From Flavobacterium sp. (GTDB lineage: Bacteria > Bacteroidota > Bacteroidia > Flavobacteriales > Flavobacteriaceae): 64,000 nt of DNA. Of this stretch, positions 9,220-17,143 are shown piece after piece. The position numbers and the translations under genes were made by a program. Below the pieces are notes generated by a model. It was not told the origin of the DNA. It saw nothing but the letters and a program-made list of their open reading frames with translations, and did no database searches. How positions within the stretch are numbered: the first letter of the stretch is position 1; each line of letters starts with the position of its first letter. The DNA lies in contig JADKBW010000008.1 of assembly GCA_016714905.1 (NCBI GenBank), positions 124,001 to 188,000 on the forward strand, written 5' to 3'.

Positions 9220-9663
9220 TTACGATTTAGAATTATTCCGTAACATTGATAAATACTGTTGCGGCGTTTCACGGCTATAAACACCTACTTTATGGGTGAT
9301 TTTGGCGTCTTTGTTCAAAACTACAACGTGAGGAAAAAACCCGTCTTTGTTATACTTTTCAACAATAAGTAAATTTTTTTCTAGTTGGTCTTTGGTCAAT
9401 TCTTCCGCTTCATAGGAAAAGTCAATTTTGACCAATACATAGTTTTCACTAGCAAATTCAATAAACTCTGGTGATTTGAAAATATTTCGCTCCAATTTAT
9501 TGCACACATCACAACGCTCTGGTACAGAAAAAAACAACAATACTTTTTTGTTTTGCTGCGCGGCTTCCTTTAAACCAATTTGTAAATCACTTTGCCACTG
9601 CTGGGCTTGACTGTCGAGCGACGAAAACGCTAGACATACAAGAATAAAAAGTCCTTTCTTCAT
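9220..9663 (-). CDS. Exported thioredoxin-fold protein (CDVC)
   Basis: A 147-residue protein with a signal peptide (residues 1-20, ending DSQAQ) and a thioredoxin-like domain in which the redox pair is C-D-V-C (VPERCDVCNKLE) in place of WCxxC. The cis-Pro segment is GFFPHVVVLN. It is paralogous in layout to the 144-residue thioredoxin at 6529-6963. It converges on the sulfatase gene with only 5 nt between stop codons. Loss of the usual Trp before the first Cys suggests a specialised or structural redox role. Confidence 0.85.
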   Translation of the reverse strand: MKKGLFILVCLAFSSLDSQAQQWQSDLQIGLKEAAQQNKKVLLFFSVPERCDVCNKLERNIFKSPEFIEFASENYVLVKIDFSYEAEELTKDQLEKNLLIVEKYNKDGFFPHVVVLNKDAKITHKVGVYSRETPQQYLSMLRNNSKS

Positions 9664-9813
9664 TAGTAAGCCTTTTTCAAATTCACATCAAATGTAGGAT
9701 TTATACTTTAAAAAAATAATATTCACTAATACTTTTTCATGACTTTATCTATAGTTCATTATGTAAACTCATATCTTTCTTAACTTCGCCATTACCAATA
9801 ACGGTTTAACAGC

Positions 9814-10443
9814 ATGAATCCCTACGAAGAAACTTTTGAAACTTGGAATAAAGTCGCGCAAATCTACGAAGACAAGTTTATGAATTTAGACTTGTATAAT
9901 GATACTTACGACTTGTTTTGTGAGATGATTGAAATTGAAAATCCAAAGATATTAGAATTGGGTTGTGGACCAGGGAATATAACAAAGTACGTTCATTCAA
10001 TACGACCCTATTTTGCAATTGAAGCGATAGATGCGGCTCCAAATATGATTGAATTGGCAAAGAAAAATTGTCCTTCCGCAGATTGTAAAGTCATGGATAT
10101 TAGATTAATCAGCCAATTAAAATCAAAATACGAAGGAATCATTTGCGGGTTTTGCATTCCCTATATTTCGCACTCTGAATTAACTCAATTGATTTCAGAT
10201 GCCAGTCATTTATTAACCCAATCGGGAGTGCTATATTTGAGTTTTGTTGACGGGAATTATTCTGACTCCGGGTTTAAAACAAGTAGTACTGGTGACCGGA
10301 CTTATTTCTATTATCATAGTTTAGTTGGAATTACAAAACTACTTGAAAAACAGAACTTTAAAATCCTTCATCTACTTCCTGTTTTGTACTCCAACAATGA
10401 CGAAACGAGAGAAGTTCATACAATCATTATTGCGCAAAAATGA
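9814..10443 (+). CDS. Class I SAM-dependent methyltransferase
   Basis: A 209-residue cytoplasmic protein with the SAM-binding motif I ILELGCGPGNI (residues about 47-57), motif II around the acidic residue in IEAIDAAPNM, and the motif IV region YEGIICGFCIPY. The substrate cannot be read from the sequence. The stop codon overlaps the start of the following acetyltransferase (ATGA, 10440-10443), so the two are translationally coupled. A -7-like TAACTTCG at 9781-9788 would give a leader of about 20 nt. Confidence 0.88.
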   Translation: MNPYEETFETWNKVAQIYEDKFMNLDLYNDTYDLFCEMIEIENPKILELGCGPGNITKYVHSIRPYFAIEAIDAAPNMIELAKKNCPSADCKVMDIRLISQLKSKYEGIICGFCIPYISHSELTQLISDASHLLTQSGVLYLSFVDGNYSDSGFKTSSTGDRTYFYYHSLVGITKLLEKQNFKILHLLPVLYSNNDETREVHTIIIAQK

Positions 10444-10946
10444 ATTCAATCAAAGTACTCGAAACGAAACGATTGTATCTAAGACGCATGACCGTTGAAG
10501 ATGCAGAGAATGCTTATCTACTCAATCTTGATCCTGAAGTAATTCAGTATACTGGTGATGATTCTTTTGAAAGTATTGAAGTTGCAAGACAATTTCTAGC
10601 AAGTTATAGTCACTACGACCACTATGATTTTGGGAGATGGGCTGTGATTTCGAAAGAGAATGATGAATTCTTAGGTTGGTGTGGACTTAAATTTACCCCA
10701 GAATTAGACGAATACGACATTGGCTTTCGCTTTTTTAAAAAACACTGGAACATAGGTTACGCAACCGAAGCTGCTCAAGCTTGTATCGATTTGGGATTCA
10801 ATCACTACAAGTTAACTACAATTGTAGGACGCGCAAGAAAAGAAAATATAGGTTCTATTCGCGTATTAGAAAAAATTGGGCTTACTTATTTTGGAGATTT
10901 TGACTTTGACGGGAATGCCGGTGTGATTTACGCTATCAATAGATAA
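10440..10946 (+). CDS. GNAT family N-acetyltransferase (RimJ/RimL type)
   Basis: A 168-residue single-domain acetyltransferase. It opens with the typical ETKRLYLRRMTVEDAE, has the acetyl-CoA-binding region around FFKKHWNIGYATEAAQ, and ends with RVLEKIGLTYFG. Members of this type acetylate protein N-termini, amino acids or antibiotics. It is coupled by a 4-nt overlap to the upstream methyltransferase. It abuts the convergent VWA-type gene with no gap (10946/10947). Confidence 0.88.
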   Translation: MNSIKVLETKRLYLRRMTVEDAENAYLLNLDPEVIQYTGDDSFESIEVARQFLASYSHYDHYDFGRWAVISKENDEFLGWCGLKFTPELDEYDIGFRFFKKHWNIGYATEAAQACIDLGFNHYKLTTIVGRARKENIGSIRVLEKIGLTYFGDFDFDGNAGVIYAINR

Positions 10947-12976
10947 CTACAACATCCCATTGTATTTTCTAATAAACCACTCGCTACCGAGTGCAACCGC
11001 AATCAAAATAAGCAACCAAACCCAATCAATTAAAGGCGTTTTCTTTACAATCGCTTTTTCAATAGCTTTGTAATTTGGGTTTTCTACCAACGTCTTTATC
11101 AAATTATCAACTTGACTCGGCATAAAAACAGCCCCTTGCGTCTGTACAGCCAATTGTTGCAGCTTTTTCAAATCTGGGTTCACAAATTGTTTTTCGATAT
11201 CAAAATCGAGAATTTCGAAATAACCATTATACGTCGTATTCGAGTTCAACTCCTTAACTGCAAACTGGTATTGCCCTGCTGCTAGTCCATCGAGGTTTAC
11301 TTTAAATGCATTGCTACTTCGCAATAAATCGTATTTCTTATTTTGCTTCGTATTCTTATTGGTTACCGAAATGGTCAATCGTGCTTTTTCATCCAACTCG
11401 TAATTCTTATTAAAATACTGCGCACTGATCTCAATAGCATCTCCCGAATTATAAAAACTCTCGTGATTGACTACCAAAGATTTTCTGGAATTATTTGAAG
11501 ACAAATACTGAATGATCTTATCGGCAAACACATCAAACTTCTCGTACGATTTTGTCTCAACATGACTATGCATGCGCCATTTCCAGATGTTTTCGCCTAA
11601 TAAAAAGGCGGTGCGCTTTCCTTGAGTCTCTGCGAACGCTAACAAAGGTGCATTGGTCTCAATATTTCTAAATTTTAGACGAAAGTAAAACCTCAACATT
11701 AGCATTAGTGGTAATGGTTCCAAAAGCATTTTGCAAAGGCGGAAATTGATCAAAACCAATATCGTCTAAAGCAAACAAAATTGAATTGAGATTGAAAGCT
11801 GCCTATATAATCCTCGCGCTGGCCGCTCATCCTAAAAACCAAACTACTTTGATATTGATTCAATGTGGTAAAATCCGTACTTGTCCCCGTGATGATAAAG
11901 GTATTGACTTGAGCAATCGCATTGCTTTCAAAAACCGACTTAAAGTTGCTGGACGGCTGATACAAAATTAAAACATTATAATCTGATAACGATTTGATTT
12001 CATTAGGTTTAAGTATTGTTACTTTTCGCTGTGAATTAGTTTCAATAGAACGTTTCAAAGCGCCAATATCTGGATGATTCAACTCAGAAATAATCGCAAT
12101 ATTGGTCTTCTGATCGATGACTTCAACCGCAAAATTCTTGGTGTTATTGTACGAGTTTTTTTCCGACTCACTCGAGGTAATCGAGGCTTTAAAAATCTGC
12201 AAACCGACCTGGTTAGCTGGAAGCAAGACATTCACTATTGCCGATTTTTTTTCGGGTGAAAACGAAATAGTCTGAGTGTTTAAAATCGTGTTTCCTTGTG
12301 CTATTTTGAAATTTGCTGATATAGATTTCGTTCCGGCATAATTCAAGAAAACTTCAACTGGAAATTTATTCTTATGAAAAGCGTATTTATTGACATTGAG
12401 TTGTCCAATTTTAATATCTAAAAAAGTCGTCGTATCTCCCAAAACTAGCGGGTAGACTTTGGTATTGACATCAAATCCATACACGTAATCGTTCCCGATG
12501 GTTTGGTTCCCGTCTGAAATCAAAATAGTTGGAAAAGTGGCATTGCGATAAATGCTTTTCAGATTCTTCGCCACTTCTTCAATGTTGGTTTGTTTTCCTT
12601 TAAAATCGAAATCGGTGGCCGTTTCAAACTCCGAATCAAAACGATACGATTGCACTTCAAACTTATCTTTTAGTGCTGAATTTGAACTGAGTTTTTCATA
12701 CAATTCTAAAGCATTCACCTTCGCCTTCAAATCGACTATCGAACTCGAATTGTCAACTATAATCGGCAACGGCGTTTTAATCGTTTCAAACGTTTTGTTT
12801 CGTAAAATCGGATTGATCAACAACAATAAAACCCCAAATACAGCTGCAAATCGCAAGCCAGCAAGCAACCAAGTTAGTTTACTGACATTACTGTTCTTAT
12901 AAAAATATTGGTAAAAAGATAATCCTACAGCAATTAGCAAAGAGAGTAGAATTAATAAAATTGTTGTGATTGTCAT
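10947..12976 (-). CDS. VWA-like membrane protein of Bacteroidota (two frameshifts)
   Basis: Reconstructed as one gene of about 675 residues. It has two N-terminal TM helices (about residues 5-24 and 37-57), a von Willebrand A-like domain beginning PLPIIVDNSSSIVDL and continuing through ILISDGNQT, long beta-rich extracytoplasmic segments, and a C-terminal TM (LIDWVWLLILIAVALGSEW) ending KYNGML. The frame shifts at the A-run 11777-11780 and again at 11670-11672; between them the third frame reads LDDIGFDQFPPLQNAFGTI without a stop. Similar proteins sit near Bat/aerotolerance genes in other flavobacteria, but no Bat gene is seen here. The function is unknown. Confidence 0.75.
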
Positions 12977-12979
12977 TGA

Positions 12980-13019
12980 GTTGTAGGTTGTAGGTTGTAA
13001 GTTGTATGATGTAAGTTGG
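12980..13019. repeat. GTTGTAGGTT-type low-complexity repeat
   Basis: Tandem imperfect copies of GTTGTAGGTTGTAAG follow the start of the VWA-like gene. Related inverted words (CATACAACGTACAACG) occur at about 13101-13116, just past the corrected fabG stop. Similar GTTGTA words recur near 31440-31460 and 46150. These look like degenerate intergenic repeat debris. Confidence 0.5.
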
Positions 13020-13118
13020 TTTTTAGTTAGTTATCGTTTGATTTACTCAAAAAACTCAAGTAAAGAGTGTATTAAAGACATAAAACTCTGAACCCATAAC
13101 ATACAACGTACAACGTTC

Positions 13119-13866
13119 CTAAGTCAGCATTCCTCCATCCACATTCAACACTTGTCCCGTCACATAAGCGCTCATATCCGAAGCCAAGAACAAACAGGCA
13201 TTGGCAACATCTACTGGTCGTTCCGCCACGTTTCAACGGAATAGAATCTCGCCAGCCTTGCACCACATCTTCATTGAGTTTTGCCGTCATTTCAGTTTCA
13301 ATAAAACCTGGCGCAATGGCATTGCAACGAATGTTTCTCGATCCCAATTCTAAAGCCACCGACTTAGTAAAGCCAATAACTCCCGCTTTCGACGCCGCGT
13401 AATTGGTTTGTCCGGCGTTACCCTTCACTCCTACTACGGAACTCATATTGATAATCGAGCCCGCACGCTGTTTCAAAAAGGTTTTTTGAATGGCTTTAGT
13501 CATGTTGAAAACCGACTTCAAATTGACTTCAATCACTTTATCAAAATCTTCCTCTGACATACGCATAAGCAAATTGTCTTTGGTGATTCCGGCGTTATTG
13601 ATCAATATGTCTACCGTTCCAAATTCAGCGATAACGGCATCTACAAAAGTTTGTGCTTCGTTAAAATCCGCTGCGTTGCTTTGGTATCCTTTCGCCTTTA
13701 TTCCTAGAGCATTCAATTCGTTTTCTAATGCTAAGGCAGATTCTACCGATGAGCTGTACGTAAATGCGACATTCGCACCATGTTGTGCAAAAACTTCCGC
13801 AATTCCTTTTCCGATGCCACGGCTGGCGCCAGTAATAATGGCTACTTTTCCTTCTAGTAATTTCAT
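13119..13866 (-). CDS. fabG: 3-oxoacyl-[ACP] reductase (frameshift near C-terminus)
   Basis: The NADPH-dependent ketoreductase of type II fatty-acid synthesis. A Rossmann fold with T-G-x3-G-x-G (TGASRGIGKG), the structural NNAG, catalytic Ser in INMSSVVG and YAASK all match FabG. As read, the frame is lost after RGGT because of an extra base near 13218. Dropping it restores PVDVANACLFLASDMSAYV and GGMLT followed by a stop at 13119-13121, giving 248 residues, the standard FabG length. FabG is normally essential, so this indel is probably an artefact. A structured repeat element in the sense orientation ends 17 nt upstream of the start. Confidence 0.93.
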
Positions 13867-13883
13867 TTTTAAACTTATTTGTT

Positions 13884-13954
13884 AGAAGCTATTCCTGCTT
13901 TCGCTTTTATCTTTGCTTCCTGCGTCGCAAAGGATATCAGCTCTATCAGGGCTA
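13884..13954 (-). ncRNA. Structured Flavobacteria repeat element, copy A (5' of fabG)
   Basis: Read on the minus strand, it begins TAGCCCTGATAG, contains ATCC followed by a hairpin (CTTTGC ... GCAAAG) and AGAT, and ends GCAGGAATAGCTTCT. The same scaffold occurs at 46183, 54352, 60803 and 62107 with different but complementary hairpin arms. It resembles the Flavo-1 type of flavobacterial RNA motif; that identity is from memory and unverified. It lies directly upstream of fabG in the sense orientation, so it may be part of that mRNA leader. Confidence 0.6.
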
Positions 13955-14062
13955 TTAAACGTCGGTCAAATATAACACTATTTGTGGTTTGAAAAAATTC
14001 TGATTTTCTTTTTAAACTTTCGTCAAAAAAAATGTTCTGATAAAATTACTTACTTTTCGCCC

Positions 14063-14611
14063 ATGAATAATGATGCCGCTTATTTCCAAATGATTTATAA
14101 TCAATACAGTGTATTGGTGTATAATGTGGCATTACAATATTTGCAAAATATCGAAGACGCGGAAGAAATTACGCAAGACGTTTTTATTCAAGTCCATTCC
14201 GCTATCGATAAATTCGACCAAAGATCATCTTTAAAGACTTGGATTTACAGAATTACCATCAACAAAAGTCTCGATTTCATCAAACACAAAAATAGCAAAA
14301 AACGTTTTTTTATTTTCGGAAGCAAAAGTCAAAACGAAAATGACTACTTAAATGCCTCTCATTTTGAACATCCTGGAATTCTAATGGAGAATAAGGAAAA
14401 GGCAGCTGTTCTTTATGGTGTTATCAATGAGTTGACTGAAAATCAAAAAACAGCCTTTATACTTTCTAAGATGGACGGACTATCCAATCCGGAAATTTCT
14501 GAAATCATGCAACTCAGCATTTCGTCTGTGGAGTCTCTGATTTTCAGAGCCAAAGCAACGTTAAAAGAAAAATTAGCAAACAAATTTGAGGAATACCGCA
14601 AGAAAAAATAA
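14063..14611 (+). CDS. ECF-family RNA polymerase sigma factor
   Basis: A 182-residue sigma-70 family factor. The region-2 segment NIEDAEEITQDVFIQVHSAI and region 4 (ELTENQKTAFILSKMDGLSNPEISEIM, then SVESLIFRAKATLKEKL) are clear. The start at 14063 (MNNDAAYFQ) is chosen because upstream codons lack family similarity. It is followed by a small single-TM protein and a CnrX/Spy-like periplasmic protein, then by the MbnP/MbnH pair. By analogy with the CnrYXH system this factor is probably held by the small membrane protein and released by a metal signal. That regulation is inferred from gene order. Confidence 0.92.
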   Translation: MNNDAAYFQMIYNQYSVLVYNVALQYLQNIEDAEEITQDVFIQVHSAIDKFDQRSSLKTWIYRITINKSLDFIKHKNSKKRFFIFGSKSQNENDYLNASHFEHPGILMENKEKAAVLYGVINELTENQKTAFILSKMDGLSNPEISEIMQLSISSVESLIFRAKATLKEKLANKFEEYRKKK

Positions 14612-14631
14612 TTTAACTCGTCTATACCCAC

Positions 14632-14907
14632 ATGGAACAAGAAAACTGGATCAACGAAATACTCGACAGCACCAACGGAATGACTTCTGTGATGCCTGAT
14701 GCACAGCTGTTTTCAAAAATTCAAAATAGAATCGAAACCCAGAAAACAGTCAATCCACAATGGGTTTGGTTGGCAGCCGCTAGTATTATTCTATTGGTCG
14801 CACTGAACGTAAAATTCATTTTTTTCGAAACTTCTAACGAAGAAAGAGCTACAGAGCTTATCGTTTCTTCCATTTCAAAATCCAATCAATTGTATAATCA
14901 TGGATAA
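14632..14907 (+). CDS. Small single-pass membrane protein, probable anti-sigma factor
   Basis: A 91-residue protein with a soluble N-terminal part of about 44 residues (ENWINEILDSTNGM), one TM helix (about residues 45-62, WVWLAAASIILLVALNV) and a short periplasmic tail. The topology, size and position 20 nt after the sigma gene fit a CnrY-like anti-sigma factor. It overlaps the next gene by 8 nt. No sequence signature proves the function. Confidence 0.65.
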   Translation: MEQENWINEILDSTNGMTSVMPDAQLFSKIQNRIETQKTVNPQWVWLAAASIILLVALNVKFIFFETSNEERATELIVSSISKSNQLYNHG

Positions 14908-15367
14908 AATCAAAGTATTATCTTTTGCCGTCATCGCACTTTTACTACTCAACTTTGGAACTTTAGGATTTCTATTGCTTTCGGGACCGAAACACGATCG
15001 CAGACCTCCACATCGCATGCCCAAAGAAATCATCATCGACAAATTACAATTGGATGCAGCTCAGCAAGCAGCTTATCAAACACTAATTGATTGGCATCGC
15101 GGCACGATTGATAGTCTTGACCAGCAAATTAGAAGTACAAAAAATGATTTGTACTTACAATTAACCCAAAAGACAATTGATATAAAAACTAAAGACAGTT
15201 TGATTGCAAGATTGGCCAGTGACCAGAAAGCAATTGAAGAAACCCATTTCAAACATTTTCATGATATTAAGAATTTGTGCAAACCAAATCAAATGAATAG
15301 TTTTAATGAATTGACTGAAGAACTATCCCGAATTTTTGGAAGAAAACCAAAGCCAAGACATGATTAG
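14900..15367 (+). CDS. CnrX/Spy-CpxP-like periplasmic metal sensor
   Basis: A 155-residue protein with an N-terminal membrane anchor (about residues 7-28) and a long all-helical periplasmic domain beginning RMPKEIIIDKLQLDAAQQ. The pattern of two helical hairpins, with histidines in the late helix (ETHFKHFHDIKNLCKPNQ), resembles the heavy-metal-resistance/LTXXQ family. It overlaps the anti-sigma-like gene upstream (8 nt) and the MbnP gene downstream (8 nt), indicating one transcript. The likely job is to sense periplasmic metal, probably copper, and modulate the sigma factor; this is inferred. Confidence 0.72.
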   Translation: MDKIKVLSFAVIALLLLNFGTLGFLLLSGPKHDRRPPHRMPKEIIIDKLQLDAAQQAAYQTLIDWHRGTIDSLDQQIRSTKNDLYLQLTQKTIDIKTKDSLIARLASDQKAIEETHFKHFHDIKNLCKPNQMNSFNELTEELSRIFGRKPKPRHD

Positions 15368-16067
15368 ACAAAGAAATTGCATCATTATTTTTTTTATGTT
15401 TCTTTTTTCATTTGGGATTGATGCTCAGATAAAAAGAGATTCATTGGTGATGCAAATTCAGTTCAAGTATGGCGCTAGTCCGCTTGAACACAATAAAAAG
15501 TACATGACCAAATCTGATACTTTAGAAATCGAAACGGTCAAGTTCTACCTTTCAAATATCGAAATTGAATTTGACGATAAAAGCAAAATCAAGCCTAAAA
15601 ACAACTATTACTTGATTGATTGGGACAATCCAAAATCGTTCTTCATTCCAATTGCTTCGAGACAAAACAAAATCGTTTCAAAAGTTACTTTCAATATTGG
15701 TGTAGACAGCACTGCCAGTGTTTCCGGCGCTTTATCTGGTAATTTAGATCCAACAAATGGGATGTATTGGGCTTGGCAAAGTGGCTATATCAATATGAAA
15801 ATTGAAGGAAAAAGCAACAGTTGTAAAACGCGAAAAAATCAATTTCAATTTCATTTGGGCGGTTATTTGAAACCCAACTATGCCATAAGGAAAATTGAAA
15901 TTCCAATTCAAAAGAACCAAATTCAAAATGAAGCAATTAAAGTCATTGCGGATTTAGGGAATTTGTTTTCTGAAATATCTTTGAAAGAAACTAATTCTAT
16001 CATGATTCCCGGAAAAGCTGCGATGGAAATTGCTGATTTGTCTGCGAAAATATTTTCAGTGGAATGA
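15360..16067 (+). CDS. MbnP-like copper-binding periplasmic protein
   Basis: A 235-residue exported protein with a signal peptide (about residues 8-23, ending GIDAQ). It contains the family hallmark GNLDPTNGMYWAWQSGYI at about residues 127-144. In characterised MbnP proteins a tryptophan is oxidised to kynurenine by the partner MbnH to build a copper site; W137 and W139 are the candidates here. The start at 15360 is preferred because the signal peptide follows directly. Its stop codon overlaps the mbnH-like start (ATGA), the tight coupling typical of this pair. Confidence 0.87.
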   Translation: MIRQRNCIIIFFMFLFSFGIDAQIKRDSLVMQIQFKYGASPLEHNKKYMTKSDTLEIETVKFYLSNIEIEFDDKSKIKPKNNYYLIDWDNPKSFFIPIASRQNKIVSKVTFNIGVDSTASVSGALSGNLDPTNGMYWAWQSGYINMKIEGKSNSCKTRKNQFQFHLGGYLKPNYAIRKIEIPIQKNQIQNEAIKVIADLGNLFSEISLKETNSIMIPGKAAMEIADLSAKIFSVE

Positions 16068-17080
16068 AAAAGTTAGTTATCTCATTGGTTTTTGCAATTT
16101 CAATAATTGGAATTTATGCTTTTTCAAAAAGCCAATTAACTCCTATTTACTTTGAAGTACCGCAAGGTTGGCCAAAACCACATTATGATTTTAAGAAAAA
16201 CCCACTGACGGAAGAAGGGTTTCAATTGGGCAGAAAATTGTTTTATGAACCGATTTTATCTCGAGACAATACAATCTCCTGCGCCAGTTGCCATTTGCAA
16301 GTTACCGGTTTTACGCATGTAGATCACGATTTAAGTCATGGCATTGACGGAAAAATTGGAAATCGAAATTCTTTAGCCTTAATGAACCTGGCTTGGTCAA
16401 AAGATTTTATGTGGGACGGCGGTGTGAATCATTTAGAAGTTCAACCACTCAATCCGATTACAAGTCCACTCGAAATGGATGAAACTTTAGAGCATGTCGT
16501 TCAAAAACTACAACAAACCACAGATTATCCTGGTTTATTTGAAAGAGCATTTGGGACTTCAAAAATTACGGGACAATTCACTTTGAAAGCTTTATCACAA
16601 TTTGTAGTCATGCTAAAATCCTCTAATTCCAAATACGATCAAGTTGTTCGAAAAGAAACTACGTTTAATGAACAAGAACAAAAAGGCTATGATTTGTTTA
16701 AAAAACATTGCGCTTCATGTCATCAAGAACCACTGTTCACTAGTAATCAATTTGAATACAATGGTTTAGCTGTCGACCCAACATTAAATGATTTTGGTAG
16801 AATGAAAATGACCGACAGAAAAGAAGATTCACTTCGATTTAAAGTGCCGACTTTGCGAAACATTCAGTTCACTTTCCCCTATATGCATGATGGACGATTT
16901 AAAACTTTGACAGAAGTAGTTAAACATTATAATACACTTTCTCGCAACAAATTGCTGCCAAAAGAACTTTCTAAACCTATGAATTTATCGGATATTGATC
17001 GGGTTGATATCGTTGCTTTTTTGAAAACATTGACTGATAATGAATTTTTATTTAACCCTAAATACGGATATCCAAAATAA
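16064..17080 (+). CDS. MbnH-like di-haem cytochrome c peroxidase family protein
   Basis: A 338-residue exported di-haem protein. It has a signal anchor at residues 4-19 and two C-A-S-C-H haem sites at C73-H77 and C216-H220. Conserved family segments include GRKLFYEPILSRDNTISC, PTLRNIQFTFPYMHDGRF and the distal MKMTDR region. MauG/MbnH members use a bis-Fe(IV) state to oxidise a tryptophan in a partner protein. The adjacent overlapping MbnP gene supplies that partner. It lies in the periplasm and probably receives electrons or peroxide there. It could alternatively be an ordinary cytochrome c peroxidase, but the pairing favours MbnH. Confidence 0.88.
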   Translation: MKKLVISLVFAISIIGIYAFSKSQLTPIYFEVPQGWPKPHYDFKKNPLTEEGFQLGRKLFYEPILSRDNTISCASCHLQVTGFTHVDHDLSHGIDGKIGNRNSLALMNLAWSKDFMWDGGVNHLEVQPLNPITSPLEMDETLEHVVQKLQQTTDYPGLFERAFGTSKITGQFTLKALSQFVVMLKSSNSKYDQVVRKETTFNEQEQKGYDLFKKHCASCHQEPLFTSNQFEYNGLAVDPTLNDFGRMKMTDRKEDSLRFKVPTLRNIQFTFPYMHDGRFKTLTEVVKHYNTLSRNKLLPKELSKPMNLSDIDRVDIVAFLKTLTDNEFLFNPKYGYPK

Positions 17081-17143
17081 TAGTTAATTTAATCGCAAGA
17101 ATATATAAAAACCATCGTCTATAACCAAAACCTATTTCCAATT

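Noticed and set aside
11786..12902. Plus-strand reading frames inside the VWA-like gene
   Set aside because: They are antisense to a well-supported domain structure and have no family features.
12980..13116. Insertion-sequence ends suggested by opposite-facing GTTGTA repeats
   Set aside because: The words are degenerate, there is no transposase or target duplication, and similar words occur elsewhere as spacer debris.
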